Assembly (NCBI GenBank): GCA_030706405.1
Contig: JAUZOO010000004.1
Coordinates: 310,765-374,764, forward strand
Source of the DNA: Bacteroidota bacterium
GTDB lineage: Bacteria > Bacteroidota > Bacteroidia > Bacteroidales > JAAUTT01
DNA: 64,000 nucleotides
Direction of reading: 5' to 3'
Positions 8,890 to 18,392 of the stretch are shown here, piece after piece (positions within the stretch are counted from its first letter, which is position 1; every line of letters begins with the position of its first letter). The position numbers were made by a program, and so were the translations under genes. The notes under the pieces were generated by a model. It was not told the origin of the DNA, made no database searches, and saw nothing but the letters and a program-made list of their open reading frames with translations.

Positions 8890-10230
8890 TTAGTTTTTAT
8901 ATCTCAGCCATTTAATCATCTCTTTATAATTCACTTTTTTACCATACAAAAGTATTCCGGTGCGGTATATTTTACCCGCCATCCAGATGCTTCCTATAAA
9001 AGTGGCAACCAGTAAACCCATCGAAAGTATTATCTGGCCGTACGGAACGCCAAAGGGTATCCGTGCCATCATCACAATGGGAGAAGTAAGCGGGATTATC
9101 GAAAACCAAAACGCTATAGGCCCGCTTGGATTTTGGAAGGCGCTAACCATCACCATAATACCCACAATGAGCGGCAGTGTTATAGGCATTACAAATTGCT
9201 GAGTGTCGGCCTCGTTATCTACGGCAGCCCCAACAGCGGCAAACATAGAACTGTATAACAGAAATCCTCCAATAAAATAAAACAAGAACGCCCCAATCAT
9301 TACATAAAAGTCAATGGAATCAAGCATCGAAAAGATGCCGGTGAGTTCGGGCGAAGCCTGTTGAGCCTGTTGATGTACCTGACCTGCCGTAGCCATAAGG
9401 TCTTGCGGAGGGTGGGCTGCTGAGACTGCGCTTACATCGGGTAAGAAAGCTGCTTTTACTGCACTAATCAGGATAATTGAGAGGACAATCCAGATGGAAA
9501 ACTGGATAAGTGCGGTTAATGCCACGCCAAGCACTTTGCCCATCATTAGCTGAAATGGTTTGACCGACGAAATGATAACCTCAACAATTCGGTTACTTTT
9601 TTCTTCAATTACTCCACGCATCACCTGAACCCCAAAAAGCAAAATAAACATATAAATGAGGAACGAACTGATGTACGCCACGCCCATGCTGAGTTCGGTG
9701 GACGTCTTTTTCTCGTCGCCCGATTCAGAAAGTTTCACAGTTTCGACGGTTACATTAGTTTCAACGGATTTGAGGATATTATCGATATTCTCGAGGTGGT
9801 AAGCCAGTAATTTCTGGTTGCGAATTTCCTTCTCGATGACCGACGATATATATTGTTTAATATTCATAGCCGGCTGATCGAACGAATAAAGTTGCACGGC
9901 ACTCATGTTATGCGCTATAGCCGGCGATATATAAAGAATTCCATAGTAATTGGATGTCTTTAAAATTTTCTTTAAATCCGGAAGTTTTACGCCCGAGAGA
10001 TATTCGAATTTAAGGTATTGTGTATCGGGTATTTTTTTGATGAAGATACCTGTACTGTCATATACAGCAATCTTGCGAACATGAGTATCTTCAGTAGCTC
10101 CGGCAAAATATGCCATCATGGCAAAGAAACCGGCTATGAGCACAGGGCCAAGAAGGGACATAATGATGAAACTACGTTTACGGATGCGGGTAAGCAACTC
10201 TCGCTGTGTAACTAACCATATTTTATTCAT
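8890..10230 (-). CDS. ABC-2 type transporter permease (NatB-like)
   Basis: 446 residues. One N-terminal transmembrane helix (about 24-46: FIIMSLLGPVLIAGFFAMM), a large extracytoplasmic domain (about 47-190), then a group of about five helices in the C-terminal half, with the hallmark GVIEEKSNRIVEVIISSVKPFQLMMGK (quoted in part: EEKSNRIVEVI) of the ABC-2 permease family, as in sodium-efflux NatB. A Gln/Ala-rich hydrophilic loop lies between helices (QVHQQAQQAS). It is downstream of its ATPase by 21 nt. Substrate unknown; NatAB exports sodium in Bacillus, but many relatives in Bacteroidota have no known cargo. Confidence 0.88.
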   Translation of the reverse strand: MNKIWLVTQRELLTRIRKRSFIIMSLLGPVLIAGFFAMMAYFAGATEDTHVRKIAVYDSTGIFIKKIPDTQYLKFEYLSGVKLPDLKKILKTSNYYGILYISPAIAHNMSAVQLYSFDQPAMNIKQYISSVIEKEIRNQKLLAYHLENIDNILKSVETNVTVETVKLSESGDEKKTSTELSMGVAYISSFLIYMFILLFGVQVMRGVIEEKSNRIVEVIISSVKPFQLMMGKVLGVALTALIQFSIWIVLSIILISAVKAAFLPDVSAVSAAHPPQDLMATAGQVHQQAQQASPELTGIFSMLDSIDFYVMIGAFLFYFIGGFLLYSSMFAAVGAAVDNEADTQQFVMPITLPLIVGIMVMVSAFQNPSGPIAFWFSIIPLTSPIVMMARIPFGVPYGQIILSMGLLVATFIGSIWMAGKIYRTGILLYGKKVNYKEMIKWLRYKN

Positions 10231-10251
10231 AAATTTTTCGGATAATGGGTT

Positions 10252-11181
10252 CTACAATTGTTCCTGATTCGACGAGCCGACTACTTTAATAAAAATGTCG
10301 TTCATGCTTGGAAGTACTTCATTGAACGACGTTACATGAACATGCGGCATTACCAGTGAAAGTAATTCGTTATCGTGACTCTGACAAAAGGTCTTTAGCT
10401 TTACATAGTTGGTATCGCGTACAATTTTATGTTCCAACAAGTCAAAACGGGAAGTAAGCGGTTCTTTTATCACATCGAAATTTCCTTTAAAAGATATTTC
10501 GTAAGTATCAGATTTATATCTGTTTTTAATTTCGTGAACTTCGCCTTCGAGAATGCTTTTGGACTTGTTGATTAGCGTTATGTTGTCGCAAAGCTCTTCT
10601 ACCGAACTCATGTTATGCGTCGAAAAAATGACGGTAGCCCCGTTTTTACGAAGTTCAAGGATTTCATCGCGGAGCATGGTGGCGTTGATGGGATCGAATC
10701 CACTGAAAGGTTCGTCAAATATGAGCAATTGCGGCTTATGCAACACGGTTACGATGAACTGTACCTTTTGAGCCATTCCTTTGGATAGTTCCTCTACCTT
10801 TTTATCCCACCAGCCGAGGATTTCAAACTTTTCGAACCAGTATTTGAGTTGTTTTAAGGCATCGTGGCGTGTCATTCCTTTAAGGCGGGCCAGGTATAGT
10901 GATTGCTCGCCAACCTTCATTTTTTTGTAAAGGCCCCGTTCTTCGGGAAGGTAGCCTATGCCAAAAATATCGTCGGGCATCATTTTACGCCCTTTGTAAA
11001 AAAGCTCACCCTTGTCGGGTGCAAATATTTGGTTAATAATCCGAATAAGCGTTGTTTTTCCGGCTCCGTTTGGGCCTAAAAGTCCGTAGATGGTGCCTTC
11101 TGGAACTGAGATACTAACATCGTCGAGTGCCAAAAAATCGCCATATTTCTTTTCAATGTGCTCCGCTTTGAAAATATCCAT
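10252..11181 (-). CDS. ABC transporter ATP-binding protein (NatA-like)
   Basis: About 309 residues from the ATG at 11181 (MDIFKAEHIEKKYG). An in-frame ATG further upstream at 11265 is rejected because the reading frame would cross the dnaJ terminator hairpin. Walker A GPNGAGKTT, signature LSKGMAQKVQ, Walker B LLIFDEPFSGFDP and switch His in FSTHNM are all present. A C-terminal domain of about 80 residues with no recognised motif follows, as in the DUF4162-type NatA relatives. Powers the downstream ABC-2 permease; the two are co-oriented and nearly adjacent. Confidence 0.93.
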   Translation of the reverse strand: MDIFKAEHIEKKYGDFLALDDVSISVPEGTIYGLLGPNGAGKTTLIRIINQIFAPDKGELFYKGRKMMPDDIFGIGYLPEERGLYKKMKVGEQSLYLARLKGMTRHDALKQLKYWFEKFEILGWWDKKVEELSKGMAQKVQFIVTVLHKPQLLIFDEPFSGFDPINATMLRDEILELRKNGATVIFSTHNMSSVEELCDNITLINKSKSILEGEVHEIKNRYKSDTYEISFKGNFDVIKEPLTSRFDLLEHKIVRDTNYVKLKTFCQSHDNELLSLVMPHVHVTSFNEVLPSMNDIFIKVVGSSNQEQL

Positions 11182-11229
11182 AATCAGGTAAAGGATTTTG
11201 TTTAAAAGTGATATAAAAATAGTATAAAA

Positions 11230-11270
11230 AAACAATGGAGAAGCTTTTCGTGAAAACTTCTCCATTGTTT
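11230..11270 (-). terminator. dnaJ terminator
   Basis: A 14-bp perfect stem (11230-11243 with 11257-11270) that extends inward through TTTTC/GAAAA with one bulged C, giving a nearly complete hairpin. On the minus strand it is followed by a run of seven T. It lies 20 nt past the dnaJ stop and fixes the start of the following ATPase gene downstream of it. Confidence 0.88.
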
Positions 11271-11290
11271 TATATAGTATGCTAAGAATC

Positions 11291-12448
11291 TTAACTTTCG
11301 AAATAGCTTCTCATCCTTTCGAAGAAACTGCGGTCGTTGTGGTCTGGTGCTGGCTTGAAACTGGGTGATTCGGTAAATTTCTCAACAATTTTGCGTTCGT
11401 CTTTGCTAAGGTTCTTTGGAACCCAAACGTTTATGTTTACCAAAAGGTCACCCTGACCATAACCATTTACTTCCGGAAGGCCTTTTCCACGCAGACGAAG
11501 AATTTTTCCGGGTTGAGTACCGGCATCTATCTTTATTTTCACTTTGCCATCAACCGTAGGCACTTCAACGGTCGAGCCCAGAGCTGCATCGGGGAAACTA
11601 AGGTAAAGATTATAGATAAGATCGTTTCCGTCGCGAATAAGTTCCTGGTTTTCTTCTTCTTCAATAACAACCAACAGGTCGCCGTTTACTCCACCACGGC
11701 GGGCAGCATTTCCTTTTCCGTTTACTGACATCTGCATGCCACTGGCTACGCCGGCAGGAATTTTTACAGTAATTATTTCCTGATCTTTTACCATACCTTC
11801 GCCATAGCAATGGGTACATTTGGTACGGATGATGCGGCCTTCGCCTTCGCAGGTAGGACAAACCGAAGAAGTTTGCATCTGTCCGAGGAAAGTTTGAGCC
11901 ACGCGGGTAACCTGACCAGTTCCATGACAGGTGGAACATTCGGTAAAGGCTGTTCCTTTGTCGGCGCCAGTACCGTTACAGTGCTGGCACGAAACGTATT
12001 TTTGAAGTTTAAGTTTCTTTTCAACACCTTGGGCAACTTCCTGAAGGTTAAGCTTAACCTTAACCCTGATGTTAGAGCCTTTGCTGACATGGCGTCCGCC
12101 ACGACGCGAACCACCGCCAAAGCCTCCGAAGCCACCGCCAAAACCACCAAAGATATCACCGAAGTGCTCAAAGATGTCCTCAACATTCATTCCGCCGCCA
12201 AATCCGCCGCCACCGGCTGCGCCACCAACTCCGGCATGTCCGTATTGATCGTAACGGGCCCGTTTGTTGTCGTCGCTTAATACTTCGTAAGCTTCGGCAG
12301 CTTCTTTAAATTTTTCTTCGGACTCTTTGTCTCCGGGGTTCTTATCGGGGTGAAACTTGATAGCCTGCTTGCGGTAGGCCTTCTTTATTTCTTCCTTCGA
12401 TGCGTTCTTGGAAACTTCGAGTATCTCGTAATAATCTCTTTTGGACAT
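11291..12448 (-). CDS. dnaJ: chaperone DnaJ
   Basis: 385 residues. J domain at 1-70 with the HPD motif (FHPDKNPGD) that stimulates DnaK ATPase; Gly/Phe-rich linker at about 75-125, here nearly all glycine; four zinc-binding CxxCxGxG repeats at about 155-225 ([32 protein letters not shown]); C-terminal substrate-binding domains to 385. A full-length type I co-chaperone. It follows grpE by 72 nt on the same strand; dnaK is not in the window. Ends at a strong terminator. Confidence 0.97.
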   Translation of the reverse strand: MSKRDYYEILEVSKNASKEEIKKAYRKQAIKFHPDKNPGDKESEEKFKEAAEAYEVLSDDNKRARYDQYGHAGVGGAAGGGGFGGGMNVEDIFEHFGDIFGGFGGGFGGFGGGSRRGGRHVSKGSNIRVKVKLNLQEVAQGVEKKLKLQKYVSCQHCNGTGADKGTAFTECSTCHGTGQVTRVAQTFLGQMQTSSVCPTCEGEGRIIRTKCTHCYGEGMVKDQEIITVKIPAGVASGMQMSVNGKGNAARRGGVNGDLLVVIEEEENQELIRDGNDLIYNLYLSFPDAALGSTVEVPTVDGKVKIKIDAGTQPGKILRLRGKGLPEVNGYGQGDLLVNINVWVPKNLSKDERKIVEKFTESPSFKPAPDHNDRSFFERMRSYFES

Positions 12449-12520
12449 GGTCTTATTTCTTGTAATATATCAGGAAGTAATCCTAGACGGTTTTAAAAAT
12501 CTGCCAGGATTAAATATTTT

Positions 12521-13165
12521 TTATTCGCCTACTACTACTTTGGCGTAGCGTACTACTTTATCGTTGAGGTAGTAACCTTTCTGAATTACGTCCACAACTT
12601 TGCCTTTGAGGTCTTCTTCAGGAGCCGGAATTTTAGTTAAAGCCTCGTGAACATCAACGTTAAAGTCCTGTTTTAGAGCTTCAATTTCTTTGATGCCGCG
12701 TTGAGCCATGAAATCTTTAAACTTGTTGTAAATTAAAACAACCCCTTGTTTAACAGCTTCCACATCCTGAGAGTTTTCCATAGCAGCTAGGCCGCGTTCG
12801 AAATCGTCGATCACCGGAAGAATGTTTACCAGAATGTCTTCGCCGGCCGATTTGATGAGTTCGGAACGTTCTTTCATCGACCTTTTACGGAAGTTATCAA
12901 ATTCTGCCATAAGGCGGATATGCTTATCCTGAAGATCTTTAATCTGAGCCAGAAGTTGTTCTTCAATATTTGGTTCCGCAGAAGCTTCGGCGGTTTCCTG
13001 AGCTGTCGCTTCGGCAGTTTCAACGTCTTCCTGTTCTGCCATCTTTTCAGTTTCGTTTGTCATAGATTCGGTTCCTGCCAGCTCTTCGTGAGCGGCTTGT
13101 TCTTGATTTTCGTGTTGGGTTTTGCTTTCTTTCTTCCCGAAAATGTTGCTTTTACCTTTCACCAT
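12521..13165 (-). CDS. grpE: nucleotide exchange factor GrpE
   Basis: 214 residues. An acidic, Glu/Ala-rich N-terminal tail of about 65 residues precedes the long coiled-coil dimer helix (about 70-125, RLMAEFDNFRKRSMKE) and the beta-sheet head with VDVHEALTKIPAP and the end KVVRYAKVVVG. It releases ADP from DnaK. Paired with dnaJ. The 105 nt upstream of the ATG hold no CIRCE-like inverted repeat that I could see. Confidence 0.96.
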   Translation of the reverse strand: MVKGKSNIFGKKESKTQHENQEQAAHEELAGTESMTNETEKMAEQEDVETAEATAQETAEASAEPNIEEQLLAQIKDLQDKHIRLMAEFDNFRKRSMKERSELIKSAGEDILVNILPVIDDFERGLAAMENSQDVEAVKQGVVLIYNKFKDFMAQRGIKEIEALKQDFNVDVHEALTKIPAPEEDLKGKVVDVIQKGYYLNDKVVRYAKVVVGE

Positions 13166-13270
13166 ATATAATTATTTTTTAAGCTTATTTATTATTCTAA
13201 ACGGAAGTTGTCAAAATACTTGCCATTGTTAACGTTCCGCCATTTTGGCATTGCGTTTTTCCTTTCCCAA

Positions 13271-14578
13271 TTAATCGATGCGTCTTATATCAGCTCCAAG
13301 GTTGTTAAGGCGAACGTCGATTTGCTCATAACCACGATCTATCTGGTCAATGTTATGGATGTAGCTGGTTCCTTCGGCCGATATGGCGGCAATCAACAGA
13401 GCTACCCCGGCACGGATGTCGGGAGATGTCATGGTTGTGCCGCGTAGCTTGAACTTATTGTCGAGCCCAATGACAGTAGCACGGTGCGGATCGCAAAGGA
13501 TAATCTGCGCCCCCATGTCGATAAGCTTATCGACAAAGAACAAGCGGCTTTCGAACATCTTTTGATGAATAAGTACACTGCCTTTGGCTTGTGTTGCCAC
13601 CACCAGGAATACACTGAGCAGGTCGGGTGTGAGGCCGGGCCATGGAGCATCGGCAATGGTCATGATAGAGCCATCGATGAAGGTTTCTATCTGATAGGAA
13701 TCCTGAGCGGGAATATAAATATCGTCGCCACGCCGTTCCATCTTTATCCCAAGCCGTTGAAAAGAATAAGGGATTATGCCAAGGTTATCGAACGAAACGT
13801 TTTTAATGGTAAGTTCGGAATGAGTGAGCGCTGCAAGTCCAATGAAACTGCCCACTTCAATCATATCCGGGAGGATTTCGTGTTCGCAGCCTGCCAGGTA
13901 TTCAACTCCATCGACAGTGAGCAGATTGGAACCAATACCCGATATTTTAGCGCCCATACTTACTAACATCTTGCAGAGTTGCTGGATGTAAGGTTCGCAG
14001 GCAGCATTGTAGATGGTGGTGCGTCCTTTGGCCATTACAGCAGCCATCAGGATGTTGGCGGTACCGGTAACGGAAGCTTCATCTAACAGGATGTAAGCGC
14101 CTTTCAGTTCATTGACAACAACTTTAAAATAGTTATCAACAGCGTTATAGCTAAAAGCAGCGCCAAGTTTTTCGAACCCGATAAAATGCGTATCGAGACG
14201 GCGACGGCCAATTTTATCGCCTCCGGGACGGGGTATATAACCTTTACCAAAGCGTGCCAGCAATGGCCCGATGATCATGATTGACCCCCGTAAGCTGGCA
14301 GCTTTGTCTTTGATACCCGGAGAATTAATCAGATCGATATCAACCTGATCGGCTTGAAAGGTAAAGGTTTTGTCTGCTATTTTGGAGACTTTAACTCCCA
14401 GCAAACGAAGTAAATCTATTTGAATGTTAACATCTTTAATGTCAGGGATGTTCCGGATAATTACCGGTTCGGGCGTCAGCAGGCAGGCACAGATAACCTG
14501 TAAAGCTTCGTTTTTAGCTCCTTGCGGATGAATGTCGCCACGAAGTTGAGTCCCGCCTCTGATCTCAAATTTCGCCAT
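13271..14578 (-). CDS. murA: UDP-N-acetylglucosamine 1-carboxyvinyltransferase, Asp-type active site
   Basis: 435 residues. Transfers enolpyruvate from PEP to UDP-GlcNAc, the first committed step of peptidoglycan synthesis. The substrate Lys22 is in QGAKNEA; the active loop reads RPGGDKIGRRRLDTH (residues 117-131). The position of the usual catalytic Cys115 of E. coli is Asp121 here (codon GAT at 14218-14216). Cys-to-Asp MurA enzymes are known to be active and insensitive to fosfomycin, which alkylates that cysteine. Next to the DUF4290 gene (12-nt gap), an arrangement seen in other Bacteroidota. Confidence 0.95.
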   Translation of the reverse strand: MAKFEIRGGTQLRGDIHPQGAKNEALQVICACLLTPEPVIIRNIPDIKDVNIQIDLLRLLGVKVSKIADKTFTFQADQVDIDLINSPGIKDKAASLRGSIMIIGPLLARFGKGYIPRPGGDKIGRRRLDTHFIGFEKLGAAFSYNAVDNYFKVVVNELKGAYILLDEASVTGTANILMAAVMAKGRTTIYNAACEPYIQQLCKMLVSMGAKISGIGSNLLTVDGVEYLAGCEHEILPDMIEVGSFIGLAALTHSELTIKNVSFDNLGIIPYSFQRLGIKMERRGDDIYIPAQDSYQIETFIDGSIMTIADAPWPGLTPDLLSVFLVVATQAKGSVLIHQKMFESRLFFVDKLIDMGAQIILCDPHRATVIGLDNKFKLRGTTMTSPDIRAGVALLIAAISAEGTSYIHNIDQIDRGYEQIDVRLNNLGADIRRID

Positions 14579-14590
14579 ATAAGCAATAAA

Positions 14591-15223
14591 TTAATATGGT
14601 TTGTTCTTCTTGGGAGAAGGAAGCATAATTTTGTCCTTCTTCTTTTTGCCTTTGTTGAGAATTTCGCGGGTTTCTTCAAGTTTGTAACTATCGTCGAGGG
14701 AGATACGGCCTTTCGATAATACGCGCAGGTCGTTTACGATAACCTGGTCATCAACGGCTTCGCGGTTCCATGTGAGGTACGACTTCTTCATGTGGTTGGC
14801 AATTACGCTAACCAAAGCACGGCGTTCTTCGCCTTCTTCCATGGTAACGGCAACCCCGACCATGCGTTCGAGAATTTTTCCGTAATGTTTGTACCGAATG
14901 TTAGCTTGCGGATATTCCACAATTCTTGGTTTTTCCTGAAAAGTCTCGGGAACCGGAACATCGTAAGGATAATCGATGTCGAGCTCAAACTTTGCCATAA
15001 TGGCGAGGTGATCCCAAAGTTTGTGTTTAAAATCGTGAATGTCCCGAAGATGGGGATTGAGGTTTCCCATAACGTTGATTAATGCCTGCGCCAGACGGTT
15101 ACGTTCATTTTTGTCTGATTGAGCCAGAACATGATCGACCATCTTTTGAATATTTCTGCCATATTCGGGCAGTACCAGACTGGAACGCGAGGTATTATAA
15201 TCGTAATCGTAATCGTTTGTCAT
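14591..15223 (-). CDS. DUF4290 family protein
   Basis: 210 residues, cytoplasmic, no signal peptide. The N-terminus DYDYNTSRSSLVLPEYGRNIQ (quoted: LVLPEYGRNIQ) and LRDIHDFKHKLWDHLAIMA are typical of the DUF4290 family, which is almost confined to Bacteroidota and usually lies beside murA. The C-terminus is Lys-rich (KGKKKKDKIM). The function is not known; conservation and position suggest a link to cell-envelope or cell-division work, but that is inference. Confidence 0.85.
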   Translation of the reverse strand: MTNDYDYDYNTSRSSLVLPEYGRNIQKMVDHVLAQSDKNERNRLAQALINVMGNLNPHLRDIHDFKHKLWDHLAIMAKFELDIDYPYDVPVPETFQEKPRIVEYPQANIRYKHYGKILERMVGVAVTMEEGEERRALVSVIANHMKKSYLTWNREAVDDQVIVNDLRVLSKGRISLDDSYKLEETREILNKGKKKKDKIMLPSPKKNKPY

Positions 15224-15269
15224 TATAAGGGATATAATTTCTGCAAAGCTAATGTTTTTGGGAATAGAA

Positions 15270-17585
15270 TCAAAGTACCTGCAACTTTGCGAATTTCAGC
15301 AATAATTGTTTTTGTCCGGCTGCCTGAAAGAAGACAGTGGCCTTGGTGTTGGGCATTTCGCCTTCGAGGCTGATAATTTTTCCGGCTCCAAAGCGTTCGT
15401 GCATTACCTCCATGCCTGCCTGTATTTTAGACGGGTCGGTAGCCTGAAAGTTTGACGGTGTTGCTGATCCGGCTCCTGCTTTTTCGAGTTTCACCAGTTT
15501 TTTAGGTTGAAACATTGATTTGGCTTCGGCCATTGGGGTTGAGGTTCCTCCAAATTTAGGCTTTCGGCTCCAGTTCATTCCTTCGTCTTCTTCGAAACCG
15601 GAAGGAAACGCGTTGACGGAAGTCTGGGGCAAATCAAGGTATTGCTCATCGATTTCGGTCAGGAAACGGCTGGGTGAACAGTTGGTGAGATTTCCCCAGC
15701 GAAACCGCGTTTCTACGAACGAGAGAAATGCCTTTTCCTTGGCGCGGGTTATAGCCACGTAAAACAGGCGTCGTTCTTCTTCCACATCGTCGGGTGAAGT
15801 GAGCACCATTTTCGACGGAAAGAGGTCCTCTTCCATCCCTACGATGAAAACAACTTTAAACTCCAATCCTTTGGATGCGTGAATAGTCATAATGGTGACC
15901 TTATCGGCATCTTCGGGTTTTTCGCCGTCGGCATCGGTAAGCAGGGCTACGTTTTCGAGATAGTTTTCGAGCGTGAGCGGGCCATCTTCATTTTGGCTTT
16001 GAGTTGTGAACTCGCGGATACTATTTAGAAGCTCTTCTATGTTTTCGAACTTACTAATGTTTTCGGGCGTCTTGTCCTGTTTCAACTCGTTAAGGATGCC
16101 CGAGCCGCTTGCCACCTGATACGCCAGTTCGTAAGCATCCATAGAAGCTGTTTGAACGCTGAATTTACGGATGAAAGCGATGAACTGTTGAATCTTTGCC
16201 TGCGTTCCCTTGTTGATGCCAAGGGGCGAAAGGTCGGGCGAAGCAGCGACTTCAAAAAACGACACGCCATACTTTTGTGCACCTTCTTCAAGTCGGCCAA
16301 CAGTGGTGTCGCCGATACCGCGTGCCGGGTAGTTGATGATGCGACGGAAAGCCTCGTCGTCGCGCGGGTTGACAATAAGGCGAAGGTATGCCAGCAGGTC
16401 CTTGATTTCTTTACGTTGGTAGAACGACAGACCGCCATATACCTTGTACGGAATGTTGCGTTTGCGCAAGGCTTCCTCGAAGATACGCGACTGGGCGTTG
16501 GTTCGGTAAAGAATGGCAAAGTCGCGGTATATAATCCGGTCGGACATGTGAATGTCGGTGATGTGACCGGCTACCACAAAACCTTCTTCGTGGTCAGTAG
16601 CGGTTTTAAACACTTTAATGCGGTCGCCAATCTCATTTTCCGAGAAAACTTTTTTCTGTATCTGGTTCCGGTTTTTCCCGATAAGGCTGTTGGCAGCGTT
16701 TACAATGGTTTGGGTTGACCGGTAGTTCTGTTCGAGCTTAAAGAGTTTGTAATCCTGATAGTCGTTACGGAAGTTGAGGATGTTTTCGATTTTTGCCCCG
16801 CGGAACGAATAGATACTCTGGGCATCGTCGCCAACCACGCAGATGTTGCGGTGCGACTGGGCAAGCTTCTTCACAATCAGGTACTGAGCATAGTTGGTGT
16901 CCTGATACTCATCTACCAGGATATATTGAAACATCTGCTGGTATTTGTGAAGGATATCGGGGAAGTCGCGGAACAGGACGTTGGTATTGAGCAGCAGATC
17001 GTCGAAATCCATTACGCCGGCCTTGTAGCAACGGGTAACGTATTCGCGGTATATATCGACAATCTTGGGCATACGGCTGTTGGCATCGGCTTCGATGGTT
17101 CGCGGGCTGTTGGCGTACGCTTGCGGAGTAACAAGGTTGTTCTTAGCCGAGGAAATACGCGAAAACACATTATTGGGCTTGTAAACCGTATCGTCAAGGT
17201 TCATGGCCTTAATAATCTGCCGGACAGAGTTCTTGGAGTCCTGCGAATCGTAAATGGTGAACGTTGACGGATAGCCGAGCGCTTCGGCCTCGGTACGCAA
17301 TATACGTGCAAAGATGGAATGAAACGTCCCCATCCACAGCGATTTAGCGCGATTTTCGCCCACTAACTGACCGATACGCTCCTTCATCTCCTTAGCCGCC
17401 TTGTTGGTAAACGTTAATGCCAGGATGGAACGGGGATGAACGCCCTGATTAAGCAGGTGGGCAATACGAAAGGTAAGTACCCTTGTTTTGCCGGAACCAG
17501 CACCGGCAATCACCAGCGAGGGACCGCTAATTTGGGTTACAGCATCGTATTGTACCTCGTTTAAATCTTTTAAAAAGTCCTTCAC
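15270..17585 (-). CDS. pcrA: UvrD/PcrA-type superfamily 1 DNA helicase
   Basis: 771 residues. ATP-dependent 3'-5' helicase for repair and replication. Walker A AGAGSGKT (27-34), motif Ia LALTFTNKAA, motif II VDEYQDTN, motif III GDDAQSIYSFRGA, motif IV QNYRST, motif V TIHASKGLEF and motif VI VAITRAKEK are in order, with a C-terminal tudor-like end (VMHERFGAGKIISLEG) that binds polymerase in PcrA relatives. The start appears to be GTG at 17585; no in-frame ATG sits nearby and the first residues (LKDLNEVQYDAV) match the family start. Whether to call it uvrD or pcrA is not decidable from the sequence. Confidence 0.93.
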   Translation of the reverse strand: MKDFLKDLNEVQYDAVTQISGPSLVIAGAGSGKTRVLTFRIAHLLNQGVHPRSILALTFTNKAAKEMKERIGQLVGENRAKSLWMGTFHSIFARILRTEAEALGYPSTFTIYDSQDSKNSVRQIIKAMNLDDTVYKPNNVFSRISSAKNNLVTPQAYANSPRTIEADANSRMPKIVDIYREYVTRCYKAGVMDFDDLLLNTNVLFRDFPDILHKYQQMFQYILVDEYQDTNYAQYLIVKKLAQSHRNICVVGDDAQSIYSFRGAKIENILNFRNDYQDYKLFKLEQNYRSTQTIVNAANSLIGKNRNQIQKKVFSENEIGDRIKVFKTATDHEEGFVVAGHITDIHMSDRIIYRDFAILYRTNAQSRIFEEALRKRNIPYKVYGGLSFYQRKEIKDLLAYLRLIVNPRDDEAFRRIINYPARGIGDTTVGRLEEGAQKYGVSFFEVAASPDLSPLGINKGTQAKIQQFIAFIRKFSVQTASMDAYELAYQVASGSGILNELKQDKTPENISKFENIEELLNSIREFTTQSQNEDGPLTLENYLENVALLTDADGEKPEDADKVTIMTIHASKGLEFKVVFIVGMEEDLFPSKMVLTSPDDVEEERRLFYVAITRAKEKAFLSFVETRFRWGNLTNCSPSRFLTEIDEQYLDLPQTSVNAFPSGFEEDEGMNWSRKPKFGGTSTPMAEAKSMFQPKKLVKLEKAGAGSATPSNFQATDPSKIQAGMEVMHERFGAGKIISLEGEMPNTKATVFFQAAGQKQLLLKFAKLQVL

Positions 17586-17657
17586 AATAAATTTTATAGA
17601 AAAACAAGGCCAAAGGTAATAAGTTCGGCAGAGAGTTGCCGGATATTTTACGAATAG

Positions 17658-17951
17658 TTATTCACACCCGTTCATAAACCATGCAATAGCAGCACTATAG
17701 GCGCTTTCCTTTTTAGTTTGGGCTGCCATCTGTTCAAACCGCTTTACTTCGGCGGGGTCTTTTAAAGCCTCACGGGCACTGGCAACGGCTGCGGCAAAAC
17801 GCAACTGGGCCTCCTTTTGCTTTTCGCTAAGGGGAGCCTTACGCGACGATAATACATAAGCTGTTGTTTTGCCGCCCCTTTTCCGGAATACTATGTTTCC
17901 TACTTTACCGCTTAACCCAGCGGTTACTATGTTGTCTTTTACTTTAGCCAT
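17658..17951 (-). CDS. small protein of unknown function (97 aa)
   Basis: 97 residues, basic N-terminal half with SGKVGNIVFRKRGGKT (14-29), then a helical part rich in Ala, Glu and Lys and a terminal AIAWFMNGCE. Small Bacteroidota proteins with a GKVGN-x-VF core and an SEKQ-x-x-x-Q-x-RF middle occur widely, some in phage-like or repeat-rich regions; I know of no function. No signal peptide or membrane helix. The gene stands alone between the helicase and a long A+T-rich gap, which suggests an accessory gene. Confidence 0.6.
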   Translation of the reverse strand: MAKVKDNIVTAGLSGKVGNIVFRKRGGKTTAYVLSSRKAPLSEKQKEAQLRFAAAVASAREALKDPAEVKRFEQMAAQTKKESAYSAAIAWFMNGCE

Positions 17952-18392
17952 AGCGCTGCTAGTTTAGTTATCCTACGTTTATATTACGATTATGATACGT
18001 TTATGATACGTATATCTTACGATTACAATACGGTTATTTTACGCTATGAATATAATAAATATTCGCTTTGAGGAGATGGTGGTAAGGACTTCATTAAACA
18101 GCTAATTACAACCTGCATTTTCGATTCCCCAAATATGGATTAACGAAGTGTTGTTAAAGTGTTATATTTTTTACAAAAGAATAAACAATATTAGGGAATA
18201 ACGCTAAATTAGCATAGATAATTAAAGGCTAAAAACACACTACAAAACAAACATGCACTATTTAATCTATATTCTTATGAAAAAACTTTCTATTCATCGC
18301 TGTTTTTCGCCATTACACTATCTGTTAATAATCAACAGATAAACGAGCATTTAAAATTTTAGATTAATTTTAAATACTTATATTCTAAAATC
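17952..18392. other. 441-nt intergenic region with short repeats and an operator-like inverted repeat
   Basis: Divergent region between the 97-residue gene and the histidine kinase gene. At 17975-18043 TACG-containing words (TACGATTATGATACGT, TTACGATTACAATACGG) recur every 10-11 nt. At 18319-18341 TATCTGTT and AACAGATA form an 8-bp perfect inverted repeat with a 7-nt spacer, 51 nt before the kinase ATG. No gene was found here. Confidence 0.5.
18319..18341. promoter_or_regulatory. inverted repeat, possible operator of the histidine kinase gene
   Basis: TATCTGTT - AATAATC - AACAGATA, an exact 8-bp dyad with 7-nt spacer in the kinase 5' region. The size suits a dimeric regulator. Not placed against a recognisable promoter, so its role is uncertain; no T tail, so it is not a terminator. 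Confidence 0.35.

Noticed and set aside
11810-12280. 156-residue frame on the plus strand opposite dnaJ
   Set aside because: It mirrors the Gly- and Cys-rich codons of dnaJ; low-complexity antisense product with no independent support.
13166-13270. CIRCE operator before grpE
   Set aside because: No 9-bp inverted repeat of the TTAGCACTC type in the upstream region.
14216-14218. Acquired fosfomycin resistance mutation in murA
   Set aside because: The surrounding loop (KIGRRRLDTH) is also of a different type, so this is a lineage-typical MurA rather than a recent point mutation.
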